Assembly (NCBI GenBank): GCA_031256955.1
Contig: JAIRPP010000013.1
Coordinates: forward strand, 174,197 to 238,196
Source: Candidatus Methanoplasma sp.
Lineage (GTDB): Archaea; Thermoplasmatota; Thermoplasmata; Methanomassiliicoccales; Methanomethylophilaceae
Direction of reading: 5' to 3'
Length of the DNA: 64,000 bases
The notes below the pieces were generated by a model. The model saw only the letters and a list, made by a program, of their open reading frames with translations, had not been told where the DNA came from and ran no database searches. Both the position numbers and the translations under genes were made by a program. This document shows positions 45,375 to 54,825 of the stretch, piece by piece. Position 1 is the first letter of the stretch. Each line of letters starts with the position of its first letter.

Positions 45375-46698
45375 CCCTGGGGGACCACCAGTCGCCCCTG
45401 CGGTCTATCGTCTCGTCCCTCTCGGGGCCGATGCTCACGATGTCCGCGGGGACCCCCATCCTCTCCTCTATGAAGGACACGTAGTCCCTCATCTCCCTCG
45501 GGAGGGCGTCCCATCCGCCCGAGGAGACCGCCCCGGCGTCGTCCCATCCGCCCCATCCCTTCAGAACCTCGTAGACGGGCTTCGCCCTCTCCAGCCTGGA
45601 GAGCGACGAGGGGAAGCGGTCCACCCTCTCGCCGTCTATCTCGTACGCCACGCACACCGGGATCTCGTCGTACCCGTTCAGCACGTCTATCTTCGTTATG
45701 GCCAGGGACGTGAACCCGCACAGCCTGGACGAGTGCTCCGCGACCACCAGGTCCAACCACCCGCACCTGCGGCCCCTGCCCGTGGTGACCCCGAACTCGC
45801 CGCCCTTCCTCTGGAGCTCCGCCCCGGCCTCCCCCGGTATCTCGGTGACCAGGGGGCCCTCTCCCACGCGCGTGGTGTACGCCTTGAGGCACCCCACCAC
45901 CTCGCCTATCCTGTTCGGCGCGACCCCCGCGCCCGTGCAGACCCCGCCGGTGCAGGTGGACGACGACGTCACGTACGGATAGGTGCCGTGGTCCAGGTCC
46001 AGCATCGCGCCCTGCGCCCCCTCGAACAGGACCTTCCTGCCCTCGTCCAGGGCGTCGTTGACCAGGACGGACGCGTCGCACACGTATCTCCCGAGCCTCT
46101 CCCTCCACCCCTCCATCTTCTCATAGAGGGATCCGGGCGTGCACGCGCACTCGCCCGCGCCGCACATCTCCAGGAGGTCTTTCTTGTATCTGAGGCTGAA
46201 ATCTATCTTCTCCCTGAGCAGGCCGCCCTCGAACAGGTCGCCGGCGCGGAACCCGCTCCTGGCCGCCTTGTCCTGGTACGCCGGCCCTATGCCCTTGCCG
46301 GTGGTGCCGACCGCCTTCTTGCCGCGGTACCTCTCCTCCGCGCCGTCCAGCTTCTTGTGGTACCCCATGATCAGGTGCGCCCTGTCCGATATCCTGAGGC
46401 CTTCGACGGACCCGCCCGCGGCGGCCACCGCCTCCATCTCCTCGATGAGCTCGTCGGCGTTGACGACCGCGCCGTTGCCTATGACCGCCAGCTTGCCCGG
46501 CCTCACGACCCCGGACGGCAGCCCGTGCAGCTTGAAAACCCTGTCTCCGACGATTATCGTGTGCCCGGCGTTGTTGCCGCCCTGGAACCTCACGATGACG
46601 TCCGCGGTCTCGTCGAGATAGTCGGTTATCTTTCCTTTTCCCTCATCGCCCCACTGGGCTCCAATCACCGCTATTCCCGGCAAGATCGCACCTTGCAC
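45364..46698 (-). CDS. purA: adenylosuccinate synthetase
   Basis: 444 aa; the start is a GTG at 46698, 19-27 nt from a minus-strand tttatag TATA. Motifs: GAQWGDEGKGKITDYL (P-loop), GGNNAGHT, and GTTGKGIGPAYQDK. It makes adenylosuccinate from IMP and aspartate with GTP. The 3' end overlaps the convergent ubiD gene by 11 nt. Confidence 0.95.
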   Translation of the reverse strand: MQGAILPGIAVIGAQWGDEGKGKITDYLDETADVIVRFQGGNNAGHTIIVGDRVFKLHGLPSGVVRPGKLAVIGNGAVVNADELIEEMEAVAAAGGSVEGLRISDRAHLIMGYHKKLDGAEERYRGKKAVGTTGKGIGPAYQDKAARSGFRAGDLFEGGLLREKIDFSLRYKKDLLEMCGAGECACTPGSLYEKMEGWRERLGRYVCDASVLVNDALDEGRKVLFEGAQGAMLDLDHGTYPYVTSSSTCTGGVCTGAGVAPNRIGEVVGCLKAYTTRVGEGPLVTEIPGEAGAELQRKGGEFGVTTGRGRRCGWLDLVVAEHSSRLCGFTSLAITKIDVLNGYDEIPVCVAYEIDGERVDRFPSSLSRLERAKPVYEVLKGWGGWDDAGAVSSGGWDALPREMRDYVSFIEERMGVPADIVSIGPERDETIDRRGDWWSPRVRA

Positions 46699-46790
46699 CC
46701 CCCATCCCCTCCACCCCTATAAACATTGACTCCCGACCGCGGCGGGGGGTTCCGGCAACGTCGTTCGACGAACCCCTTTCCTGCGCAGGG

Positions 46791-47900
46791 TCACCTGCCG
46801 CCGTTCGCCCTCATGCTGGCCTCCCTGTACAGGGAGACCACGTCCGCCGCGCCGAGATCGGTCTTGAAGGACGTGGGGCACACGTGCGTCTTGGACGCGC
46901 GGCCGTGCATCCCGAGGAGATCTATGAGGTCCTCCAGCTTCGGGGGGGACATCTTCGTGTGCGAGGAGAGCTCGCTCATGTCGTACAGGAAGACCGAATC
47001 CAGCTCCCCCATCCATAGATCCAGCATCTTGGCGCACCTCTTCGGCTCCGCCATGCCCTCGGGGGACATGCGGGACAGGTGGCCCGGGTCGTGCAGGGGC
47101 CCCGCCCACACGGGCCCCAGGCGGTGGCCCGCGTCGGGCTCCGGGGACAGGGACCTCTCCAGGGTGGCCCCGTCCATCCCGGCGTACGCGAGGGACGAGA
47201 GCGACCTGTCCGCGGCCTCCGCCCCCTCCTCCACCCTCACGTACGTCCTGAAGTAATGGTCCGCGTAGAACGACAGCAGCGGGCGCATGCCCCTGTCGAA
47301 CTTGGCGAGCTCCCTGGCGATGTTGCACATGAGTATCCTGAGCCCGCCCTCGTGGCACATGTACCCCCTCAGGGGCTCGCACTGGTATCTGCGCCTGCAT
47401 TTGGGCGCGTGCGCGCCGGCCAGCGGCGCGGTGTCCGTGGCGGTTATGGCCAGGATCCCCTTGCGCCTGCACCCGCGTATGGCGGAGTGGATGAACGGGA
47501 CCGGGGACCCGAACGGGTCCAGGTCCACGTATTCGAACGATTCGCCGGAGAACAGGGCGTGCATGTCCAGGTTTGACGCGGAGCAGTTGTCCAGGCCGTT
47601 CAGGCGTATGTTCTCCTCTATGAACTCGACAGATTCGGGGCTAATGTCGTTCGCCGTCACCCTGGACCCGGGGACCTCGTTGGCTATCCTGACCGCCCTG
47701 GAACCCGTGGCGGACATCGCGTCCGCCACCGAGACCCCCGCGGGGGCGGCTCGGAGGAACATTACGCTGACGTCCCTGTTGAACGCCATCTGCTCGTTGA
47801 AGAACACGGGGCCGGTCCTGGCGCCCGGGCCCCTCACGGAATGCGATTCGGGCACGAGCAGCCTGGTGGAGGCCTCGCTGATAAGGGCTCCCCGGGGCAT
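46791..47900 (-). CDS. trm1: tRNA (guanine26-N2)-dimethyltransferase
   Basis: 369 aa. A Rossmann methyltransferase with VADAMSATGSRAVRIANE as motif I, the Trm1 catalytic DLDPFGSPVPF, and a C-terminal domain with CRRRYQCEPLRGY. It methylates G26 of tRNA. The start ATG shares one base with the stop of the NTPase gene (TGATG), so they form one operon. Confidence 0.93.
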   Translation of the reverse strand: MPRGALISEASTRLLVPESHSVRGPGARTGPVFFNEQMAFNRDVSVMFLRAAPAGVSVADAMSATGSRAVRIANEVPGSRVTANDISPESVEFIEENIRLNGLDNCSASNLDMHALFSGESFEYVDLDPFGSPVPFIHSAIRGCRRKGILAITATDTAPLAGAHAPKCRRRYQCEPLRGYMCHEGGLRILMCNIARELAKFDRGMRPLLSFYADHYFRTYVRVEEGAEAADRSLSSLAYAGMDGATLERSLSPEPDAGHRLGPVWAGPLHDPGHLSRMSPEGMAEPKRCAKMLDLWMGELDSVFLYDMSELSSHTKMSPPKLEDLIDLLGMHGRASKTHVCPTSFKTDLGAADVVSLYREASMRANGGR

Positions 47901-48445
47901 CAGACGTTTTCACCGTTCATCAGGCGCACGATCTTGTACGGGAGCAGGTTCCGGTTCGTGGGAGTGACCTCCAGTATCCTGACGTCGTCCCTCCTCCGTA
48001 TGTCCTGCAGGAGGGGGTTGCGGGACTTCTTGTGGAGCGTGAGGATCATCGGCTTGTCCGCGTCGAGGGCCTCCTTGACCGCGTCTATGAACGCCTGGCT
48101 CTCCACCTCCACCTTGCCCACCTCGTCTATGACGATGATGTCGCACTCGGCGCACGCCCTCTTTATGGCGGCTATCCCGATCTCCTCGAACTTGGCCAGG
48201 TCGACGCCGATCTTCCCGATCATGGTCTTGCTCTCGACGTCGAGGCCCGCGAACACCTGGGACTCGCCCGTCATGATGTCCTTGACCAGAAAACCCGTCT
48301 TCCTGCGGCCGTCGGTCAGGGGCTCGTCGATCATCCCGCCTATCTTGAGATCGCTCTCCCTTAGCATCTCTATGACGCGGTGCAAGGCGAACGTCTTGCC
48401 CGAGCCTGGGAGGCCGGTGATGCCGATCTTGATGTCGCTGATCAT
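47900..48445 (-). CDS. nucleoside-triphosphatase, THEP1 family
   Basis: 181 aa from the ATG at 48445 (MISDIKIG). Walker A GLPGSGKTFAL (about 10-20) and Walker B DIIVIDEVGKVEVES identify the archaeal NTPase THEP1 family (cancer-related NTPase in humans). It hydrolyses ATP, GTP and others slowly; the biological role is unclear. A tttttata TATA-like element lies near 48487-48495. Confidence 0.88.
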   Translation of the reverse strand: MISDIKIGITGLPGSGKTFALHRVIEMLRESDLKIGGMIDEPLTDGRRKTGFLVKDIMTGESQVFAGLDVESKTMIGKIGVDLAKFEEIGIAAIKRACAECDIIVIDEVGKVEVESQAFIDAVKEALDADKPMILTLHKKSRNPLLQDIRRRDDVRILEVTPTNRNLLPYKIVRLMNGENV

Positions 48446-48588
48446 TTGTGCCAACTCGGGGTCTGGCTGCTGTATTGCATTCGTCGTATAAAAACAACCC
48501 GTAGCCTTTCCCAGCGGTTTCAAAGAGGCTCCGCCCCCGGAACTGCGAGCGGACGGAGCCGTAAAGTCTGGGAGATGGCGTAGCGGAG

Positions 48589-48978
48589 TCAGTCCCCTTC
48601 CGATATCCGGGACACGAACATCAGGGGGTATCTGAGCTCGCGGTCGTACCTCATCTCCGCCTCGACCTCCACCCCGCCTATCCTTATCGTCAGGGCCACG
48701 TCCAGCATCTCCCCGGTGAGGGACACGTAGGAGTACTCGTCGGTCTTGGGCCCCAGGGCCGCCCTGTCTATCCCCACCCTCACGCCCTTCACGTAGGGCT
48801 GGACCATGACCCCCTTCGCGATCGCCTCCTCCAGCGCCTCCGCGCTCCCCGCGTCAACCGGCACGCCCACGAACTGATGGTAGATCGTGCCCATCTTTAT
48901 GCCCGCCTCGAAGAGCGCGCGCTCCCTCTCGGTGCATGCGAACCTCCCGGCTGCCAGACTCTCCCTGTCCGAGGCCAT
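48589..48978 (-). CDS. mptD: dihydroneopterin aldolase, MptD type
   Basis: 129 aa. The central motif ERERALFEAGIKMGTIYHQFVGVPV region (quoted in part) and AEMRYDRELRYPLMFVSRI match archaeal MptD (formerly DUF381), which converts 7,8-dihydroneopterin to 6-hydroxymethyl-7,8-dihydropterin for methanopterin. This is one of the clearest methanogen-type markers here. It is divergent from nadA and appears to share its TATA box. Confidence 0.88.
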   Translation of the reverse strand: MASDRESLAAGRFACTERERALFEAGIKMGTIYHQFVGVPVDAGSAEALEEAIAKGVMVQPYVKGVRVGIDRAALGPKTDEYSYVSLTGEMLDVALTIRIGGVEVEAEMRYDRELRYPLMFVSRISEGD

Positions 48979-49000
48979 CGGCGGATGATGAGGGCATAGG

Positions 49001-49008
49001 ATTTAAAG
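49001..49008. promoter_or_regulatory. shared bidirectional TATA box of mptD and nadA
   Basis: atttaaag contains the self-complementary tttaaa. Its centre is about 25 nt from the nadA ATG (49029) and about 26 nt from the mptD ATG (48978). No other AT-rich element exists in the 50-bp gap. Confidence 0.65.
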
Positions 49009-49028
49009 GATGCGCGGGATACGAGTGC

Positions 49029-49931
49029 ATGCCCTCCACGGCCGACCGCATCTCCGCTCTGAAGAGGGAGAGGAACGCGGTCATACTGGCGCACAACTAC
49101 ACCTCCGCCGACATACAGGAGCTCGCCGACTACGTCGGGGACTCCCTCGGCCTTTCCATGAAATCCGCGGGCACCGACGCGGACGTGATCGTCTTCTGCG
49201 GCGTCTCGTTCATGGGCGAGACCGCCAAGATCCTCAGCCCGGGAAAGACCGTGCTCCTCCCGGAGCCGGAGGCGCGCTGCGCCATGGCGTCCATGTGCAC
49301 CGCCGAGCAGATAAGGCTGGCCAAGGCCAGGAACCCCGGGGCGGCGGTGGTCGGGTACGTCAACTCCACCGCCGAATCCAAGTGCGAGATGGACGTGTGC
49401 TGCACCTCGTCCAACGCGGTCGCGGTCGCGAGGTCCCTGGGCGACAGGGAGATACTGTTCGTCCCCGACGGGAACCTGGGGGCGTACGTCGCGTCCGAGA
49501 CCGGGAGGAGCGTGATCCTCTGGGACGGGTTCTGCCCGGTCCACCACAGCATAACCGTCAGGCACGTGGAGGCCCTGAAGGCGAAGTTCCCCGGGGCCGC
49601 CGTCATAGCCCATCCGGAGTGCCGCCCGGAGGTCCTCCGGCTTGCGGACGCGACGGGGTCCACCGAGCGCATGGTCTCCCTGGCCGGGGAGGCCGGGACG
49701 GACGACGTGATCGTCCTGACCGAGTCCGGGATGAGGCGCCGCCTGGAGGCCGCCCACCCGGGCAAGAGGTTCCACTTCCCGGAGCACGCCGTGTGCATGA
49801 CCATGAAGATGATAGAGCCCGCCTCGGTGCTCCATGCGCTGGAGACCGGCGAGGGGGAGGTCGTGCTGGACGCCGAGGTCCTGAAGAGGGCGTACGAGCC
49901 CGTCAAGAGGATGACGGAGCTCGCCGGATGA
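49029..49931 (+). CDS. nadA: quinolinate synthase A
   Basis: 300 aa from the ATG at 49029; the longer frame reads back through the shared promoter. Motifs: AHNYTSADIQELADYVGDS, CGVSFMGETAKILSP, and three conserved Cys for the [4Fe-4S] cluster (MASMCTAEQ, CCTSSNAV region, HPECRPEV). It condenses iminoaspartate with DHAP to quinolinate for NAD. Confidence 0.94.
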   Translation: MPSTADRISALKRERNAVILAHNYTSADIQELADYVGDSLGLSMKSAGTDADVIVFCGVSFMGETAKILSPGKTVLLPEPEARCAMASMCTAEQIRLAKARNPGAAVVGYVNSTAESKCEMDVCCTSSNAVAVARSLGDREILFVPDGNLGAYVASETGRSVILWDGFCPVHHSITVRHVEALKAKFPGAAVIAHPECRPEVLRLADATGSTERMVSLAGEAGTDDVIVLTESGMRRRLEAAHPGKRFHFPEHAVCMTMKMIEPASVLHALETGEGEVVLDAEVLKRAYEPVKRMTELAG

Positions 49932-49986
49932 GCGCGGCGCGCGGCAAAAGCCTATATCGGCACACGGCTTAGGAGGCGTCGGGACT

Positions 49987-51339
49987 ATGAAGGTCATAAT
50001 CATAGGCGCGGGCAACGTGGGGTCGGCGTCCGCCGAGGCTCTCTCGAAGTTCCACGACGTCCTCATCGTCGAGAAGTCTCTGGAGAGGGTGGACGCCGCC
50101 CGCGCGTCGCTGAACGCCTCCGTCCTCCACGACGACGGGAGCAACCCCAAGGTGCTGGAGGCGGCCATAGCCAAGGTCGGCGCGGAGGTCCTCCTGTCCG
50201 CCATACCGGACGACAGCCTCAACCTGTTCATCTGCATGATGGCCAAGCGCATAAAGCCGTCCATCACCACCGTGGCGTGCCTCCGGGACCCCGACTACAT
50301 AATCGAGACGGAGGCCGAGGGGGCCAGCGGGATAGACGTCCTGATCTCCCCCGAGCTGATAACCGCCCAGAAGATCGAGAAGCTCATCTCCCTGGAGAAC
50401 GCCGTCTCCTACGACCGCATCGACAGCCTGGGCATGGCCCTGGCGACGTTCCGCGTCGAGAAGAGCCACGGCCTCGTCGGCAGGGTGGTCATGGACCTCG
50501 ACCTCCCGGAGGACTGCAACATCATCGCCATATACCGCGGCGACGGCGTCGTCCTGGACAGCGAGACCGCCGAGATACACGCCGACGACCGCCTGTGCGT
50601 CCTGGGCAGCCCGGCGTCGGTGGACAGGGTGAACTCGATAATCGGCGGCGGGAGGGAGATAAAGGAGCTGGTCATACTGGGGGCCAGCGTCGTCGGGATA
50701 GAGGTCGCCAGGAGCCTCATAGCCTCCGGGAAGAAGCGGTTCATAAAGATCATAGAGAAGGACGAGGGGCTCTGCAGGCACGCGTCCAGGGAGCTGAGCG
50801 ACGCGCTGGTGATCAACGCGGACTTCGTGGACCCCTCGGTCCTCCGCGCCGAGAACGTGCACAGGGCGGACGTGATCGTGAGCGCGTCCGGCATGGACGA
50901 GCGCAACCTCCTGGCGTGCATGGCCGCTCTCAGGTTCGGCACGCGCAAGATAATATCGAAGTATTCGAAGCGCGAGTACGAGGAGATCTTCAAGTACACC
51001 GGGATAGAGTCCATAATCGGGTACCACAGGGTCATATCCAACGAGGTCACCAAGAGCCTCGTGTTCGACGAGAAGGCGATCCTGGTCATGGACCGCGAGG
51101 ACGAGTACTTCTTCGGGGTCACCCTGGACAGGGGCTCCCCGCTGACGAACAACCGCCTCGGGGACGTGAAGATCCCCGAGGGGGTCAGGATAGCCGCGGT
51201 GGTCCGGGGGGAGGAGACGATATACCCCCGCATGGACACCCTGTTCATGCCCGGCGACAAGGTCCTGGTGTTCACGCACATGGCCGACCCCATCAGGCTG
51301 AACAGGCTCCTGGGGCAGGAAGTCTCGGCGGAGATGTGA
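49987..51339 (+). CDS. trkA: Trk potassium uptake regulator TrkA
   Basis: 450 aa with two tandem RCK units. The first Rossmann motif is IIIGAGNVGSASAEAL, the second LVILGASVVGIEVARSL (about 228), each followed by a TrkA-C domain. It binds NAD(H) or ATP and gates TrkH. trkH starts 4 nt after the stop. A cctatatc TATA is at about 49949-49957. Confidence 0.92.
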   Translation: MKVIIIGAGNVGSASAEALSKFHDVLIVEKSLERVDAARASLNASVLHDDGSNPKVLEAAIAKVGAEVLLSAIPDDSLNLFICMMAKRIKPSITTVACLRDPDYIIETEAEGASGIDVLISPELITAQKIEKLISLENAVSYDRIDSLGMALATFRVEKSHGLVGRVVMDLDLPEDCNIIAIYRGDGVVLDSETAEIHADDRLCVLGSPASVDRVNSIIGGGREIKELVILGASVVGIEVARSLIASGKKRFIKIIEKDEGLCRHASRELSDALVINADFVDPSVLRAENVHRADVIVSASGMDERNLLACMAALRFGTRKIISKYSKREYEEIFKYTGIESIIGYHRVISNEVTKSLVFDEKAILVMDREDEYFFGVTLDRGSPLTNNRLGDVKIPEGVRIAAVVRGEETIYPRMDTLFMPGDKVLVFTHMADPIRLNRLLGQEVSAEM

Positions 51340-51343
51340 GCGC

Positions 51344-52852
51344 ATGCTGTCTTCGCTGGGCATGCGCCTCAGGCGCCTGGAGAGGTGGGAGAGCAACATC
51401 CTGAAGATCCTCGGGATGGTGGAGCTGGCCCTCGCGGCCATGCTGGCGGCGCCGGCCGCGGTCGCCGCGATCTACGGGGAGGACGCGCTCCCGTACCTCC
51501 TCCCGCTGCCCCCCCTGATAGCCTGCGGCTCGGCCCAGTGCCTCTTCTTCAGGCGCGTGGACAACGTCGTCCCCGCGTCCGGGGTCCTGGTCATAGTGTG
51601 CGGGTGGCTGGTCGCGTTCGCCGTGAGCCTGGTGCCGTTCGCCATGAGCGGGTTCTCCGCCGTGGACTCCGTGTTCGAGGCGGTGAGCGGGTTCACCACC
51701 ACGGGGGCGTCCGTGGCCCCGGACATAGACGCGCTCCCCCGGAGCCTGCTGTTCTGGAGGTCCCTCATCCAGTGGGCGGGGGGGCTGGCGGTGGTGCTGC
51801 TGTTCGTTTTCATCGTCCCCACCATGGGGCTCGGGGGGAGGGCCTTCCTCAACAACGAGCTCTCCGGGTCCGGGGACTACAACTTCTCCATGCGCATGAA
51901 CAACGCCGCCAAGCACTTCATCGCGATCTACCTGCTGCTGAGCGCCGCGGAGGCGGCGCTGCTGTACGCCTGCGGCCTGGGGGTGTTCGATTCCGCCACG
52001 GCCACGTTCTCCACCATATCCACGGGCGGCATGAGCGTGCGGAGCGAGGGCGCCGCGGGGTACCCTTTCCCGGCGCAGGCGGTCCTGCTGGCGTTCATGT
52101 TCCTCGGGGGGACCAACTTCTACCTGCACTACCGCGCCCTCTACAAGAGGGACGCGATGGTCTACGTCAAGAGCAGGGAGTTCGCGTGGACGGTTGCCAT
52201 ATTCGCGGTCGCGTCCGCCGCGGTGCTGGGGGTGCTGGCGGGGTCCGAGGGCCTGGGCGGCGCGGGGGGCGACGCGTGGGGGGTCGTATTCATGGTCGTG
52301 TCGCTGGGGACGTCCACGGGGTTCTCCGTCGCGGACCACGCGGCGTGGCCCGCCGCGGCCTCGGCGATGCTGCTGGCGGTCACCATGATCGGGACCATGT
52401 CGGGGTCGACCTCCGGCGGCGTGAAGGTCTACCGCGTGCTGATCGTGAAGTCCTTCATAGGCAACGGGATCTACAGGATGATACACCCGCGCACGATCCG
52501 GGAGATAAAGATGGACGGGTACCTGGTGGACAGGGAGTCCGCCCTGTCCGCGGTCATAGTGCTGCTCCTGTTCGCGTTCACCGGCGCGGCCGTCACCCTG
52601 GCCATGCTGGTCCTGGAGCCGGGCATGACGCTGATGGACTCCGTGTCCGCCACCGGCGCCGCCCTCAGCACGTCCGGGCTGGGGGTTTCCGACGTGGACT
52701 TCGCGAGCCTGTCCCCGGCGTCCAAGATGCTCCTGTCCTTCGTGATGTGGGCCGGGCGCGTGGAGCTGGTCATGGCGCTGTGCCTGTTCACCAGGTCCTT
52801 CTGGAACGACGCCGCGCTCGGCATGAAGAAGGCGGGCGGCGGGAGGAGATGA
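51344..52852 (+). CDS. trkH: Trk potassium channel/transporter subunit TrkH
   Basis: 502 aa membrane protein with about ten helices and the four pore-loop filter segments of the SKT family, of which SGFTTTGAS, STISTGGM, SLGTSTGFS and GAALSTSGLG are readable. It moves K+ with TrkA as the cytosolic gate. The end abuts the convergent TPR gene. Confidence 0.92.
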   Translation: MLSSLGMRLRRLERWESNILKILGMVELALAAMLAAPAAVAAIYGEDALPYLLPLPPLIACGSAQCLFFRRVDNVVPASGVLVIVCGWLVAFAVSLVPFAMSGFSAVDSVFEAVSGFTTTGASVAPDIDALPRSLLFWRSLIQWAGGLAVVLLFVFIVPTMGLGGRAFLNNELSGSGDYNFSMRMNNAAKHFIAIYLLLSAAEAALLYACGLGVFDSATATFSTISTGGMSVRSEGAAGYPFPAQAVLLAFMFLGGTNFYLHYRALYKRDAMVYVKSREFAWTVAIFAVASAAVLGVLAGSEGLGGAGGDAWGVVFMVVSLGTSTGFSVADHAAWPAAASAMLLAVTMIGTMSGSTSGGVKVYRVLIVKSFIGNGIYRMIHPRTIREIKMDGYLVDRESALSAVIVLLLFAFTGAAVTLAMLVLEPGMTLMDSVSATGAALSTSGLGVSDVDFASLSPASKMLLSFVMWAGRVELVMALCLFTRSFWNDAALGMKKAGGGRR

Positions 52853-53680
52853 TCACCTGCACGCGTTCAGGATCCTGAACGCTGACGGGTTCCCCGGGCT
52901 CTTCTCGTTGATGGCCCCCGCGATTATCTTCGCCTCGCGGGTCATGCCCCTCTTTATCATGGAGTACGCGAGGACCTCCATGCCCCCCAGGTGGCCCGGG
53001 TCCGCCTTGACGGCCTTCCCGGCGTAGGCGCCGGCCACGGTCACCCTGCCCATGATCCAGAACAGGTGGGCGGCCAGCGCGTTGGAGTCCGCCGAATCGG
53101 AGTCCTCCTTCAGGCGGAGCCTCACGTAGCGGTCCGCGTCCCTCTTGCGCCCGACAGACACCAGGGCGGAGCAGTACATCCTCTGGACGCGGAAGTCTCC
53201 GGGGGATCCCTCCAGGAGCGATTCGGCGATGCCTATGGCCTCGTCGGACGCCCCGGACAGCGACAGGGATTCGGCGAGGTCTATCTCGTCCTCCGTCGCC
53301 CTGTCCGGCATCCCGGACAGGATCTCCGCCGCCTCCGCGTGCCTGCCCATGTCCCTCAGGGCGGCCGCCTCCAGCCTGCCCCCGTCGCCCATGTCGGCGG
53401 ACCTGGCCACGCCCAGCGCCTCCGCGGGGTACCCCATGGCCCTGAGCCCGCGGGCGACCTCGGGGGCGGACGCCCCCCAGTCGGCGGAGGTCAGCAGCCT
53501 GGCCGCGGAATCCGCCTCCTCGTCGGCGCAGATCGTGCGCAGGAGCGAGACGCATGTGAGCAGCGCGAGCGGGTCGCCGCGGCGAGACAGCGCGATCTCG
53601 GAGATCGCCCCGGCCGCCTCCGAGTTCCTCCCGGCCGCTATCATCGACCTGACGCCTCTGAAGTCCTCGTCCACGCCCAT
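52853..53680 (-). CDS. TPR-like helical repeat protein
   Basis: 275 aa from the ATG at 53680; a TTG at 53698 is less likely because a TATA-like element begins at about 53702. The whole chain is degenerate TPR pairs (Ala-rich helices with G-x-x-x-E-A patterns such as DMGRHAEAAEILSG and GRKRDADRYV). It has no signal or membrane segment. It probably mediates protein contacts; no partner can be named. Confidence 0.65.
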   Translation of the reverse strand: MGVDEDFRGVRSMIAAGRNSEAAGAISEIALSRRGDPLALLTCVSLLRTICADEEADSAARLLTSADWGASAPEVARGLRAMGYPAEALGVARSADMGDGGRLEAAALRDMGRHAEAAEILSGMPDRATEDEIDLAESLSLSGASDEAIGIAESLLEGSPGDFRVQRMYCSALVSVGRKRDADRYVRLRLKEDSDSADSNALAAHLFWIMGRVTVAGAYAGKAVKADPGHLGGMEVLAYSMIKRGMTREAKIIAGAINEKSPGNPSAFRILNACR

Positions 53681-53781
53681 GCTGGAGCCAACCGTCAACT
53701 TGAAAAATAAACCTTGCGCAGCGCGGCCCCTCCGGGGGCGCCCTGATCTCCTATTTATAATCCGAAACCCTTGCCCGGGGC

Positions 53782-54825
53782 ATGAGGCTGATGTCTTTCG
53801 CGGTGTACGGGCTGTTCAACGAGTACGACTACGACGTCGCCCTCATCGACGGCCGCCTGTCTTTCATCCACTCGCAGAACGGGTTCGGGAAATCCACGCT
53901 CATGCGCCTGATATCCTGCATCCTGACGGGGGACCTGGAGCAGATGTCGGACGTCGCGTTCGCCCGCATGGACCTCCGCTTCGACGACGGGACCTGCCTC
54001 ATAGCCGAGAACCAGGGGGGAGAGGTCTCCGTGAGGATGCAGAAGAACGACCTGACGGAGGACCTGTCCGCCGAAGAGGCGCGCTCGGTGATGAACACCG
54101 TGTACATCTCCCCCTACAGGTACCTGGTCAAGTCAGGGGACGGGTACGCCCCCGCCCTGCCGACCTACCTCGCGAGGCTCCGCGACGGCCTCAGGGCCGC
54201 GTCCGAGGGCTCCGCCCTGCCCGCCCCGCGCGCCGGGGCGATGTCGGGCCTCTCCGACGAGGAGCTGGAGCGGAGGTGCAGGGACCTCAAGGCCAAGCTG
54301 GACTTCATGAAGGGGGCGGGCCTGGAGCCCGACATGCCCCCCGGGCAGAGGTTCCCTCCCGGCAGGATGGACATACACGAGCGGCGCGGGCACGCGGAGG
54401 ACCTGGCGTCGTCGGTGGAGGGGTACGTGGGGAGGTTCTACGCGTTCGCGGAGTCCGTGGTGGTGTTCCTGGACCTGGCCAACGGCCTCTTCATGAACAA
54501 GGAGGTGTTCATAAACGACGGCTGCAGCCTGAACGCCCGCATGTCCAACGGCACGGCGGTCCCCATGGGCAAGCTGTCGTCCGGGGAGGAGCAGATGCTC
54601 ATAATGCTGTACCGCATCCTCTTCGATTCGCCCGCGGGGTCCCTGATAATCATAGACGAGCCCGAGATATCCCTCCACGTCTCCTGGCAGCAGCAGATGG
54701 GGGGCATGCTCTCCAACCTGGCCAGGATGAGGGACCTTCAGATAGTGGTGGCCACCCACTCGCCCCAGATCATACACGACGGGTGGGACTCCGCCACCGA
54801 GCTGAGGGCGGGCGATGAGAGATAA
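53782..54825 (+). CDS. AAA/ABC-type ATPase, PARIS AriA-like
   Basis: 347 aa. Walker A SQNGFGKST (31-39), ABC signature LSSGEEQM (about 265), Walker B LIIIDEPEISLH (about 288) and switch His in VVATHSPQII are all present, the arrangement of OLD/AAA_15 ATPases. The next gene, overlapping by 11 nt, encodes a DUF4435 protein, as in the PARIS antiphage system (AriA plus AriB). A tatttata TATA at 53752-53759 gives a leaderless mRNA. Assignment rests on architecture and pairing. Confidence 0.78.
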   Translation: MRLMSFAVYGLFNEYDYDVALIDGRLSFIHSQNGFGKSTLMRLISCILTGDLEQMSDVAFARMDLRFDDGTCLIAENQGGEVSVRMQKNDLTEDLSAEEARSVMNTVYISPYRYLVKSGDGYAPALPTYLARLRDGLRAASEGSALPAPRAGAMSGLSDEELERRCRDLKAKLDFMKGAGLEPDMPPGQRFPPGRMDIHERRGHAEDLASSVEGYVGRFYAFAESVVVFLDLANGLFMNKEVFINDGCSLNARMSNGTAVPMGKLSSGEEQMLIMLYRILFDSPAGSLIIIDEPEISLHVSWQQQMGGMLSNLARMRDLQIVVATHSPQIIHDGWDSATELRAGDER

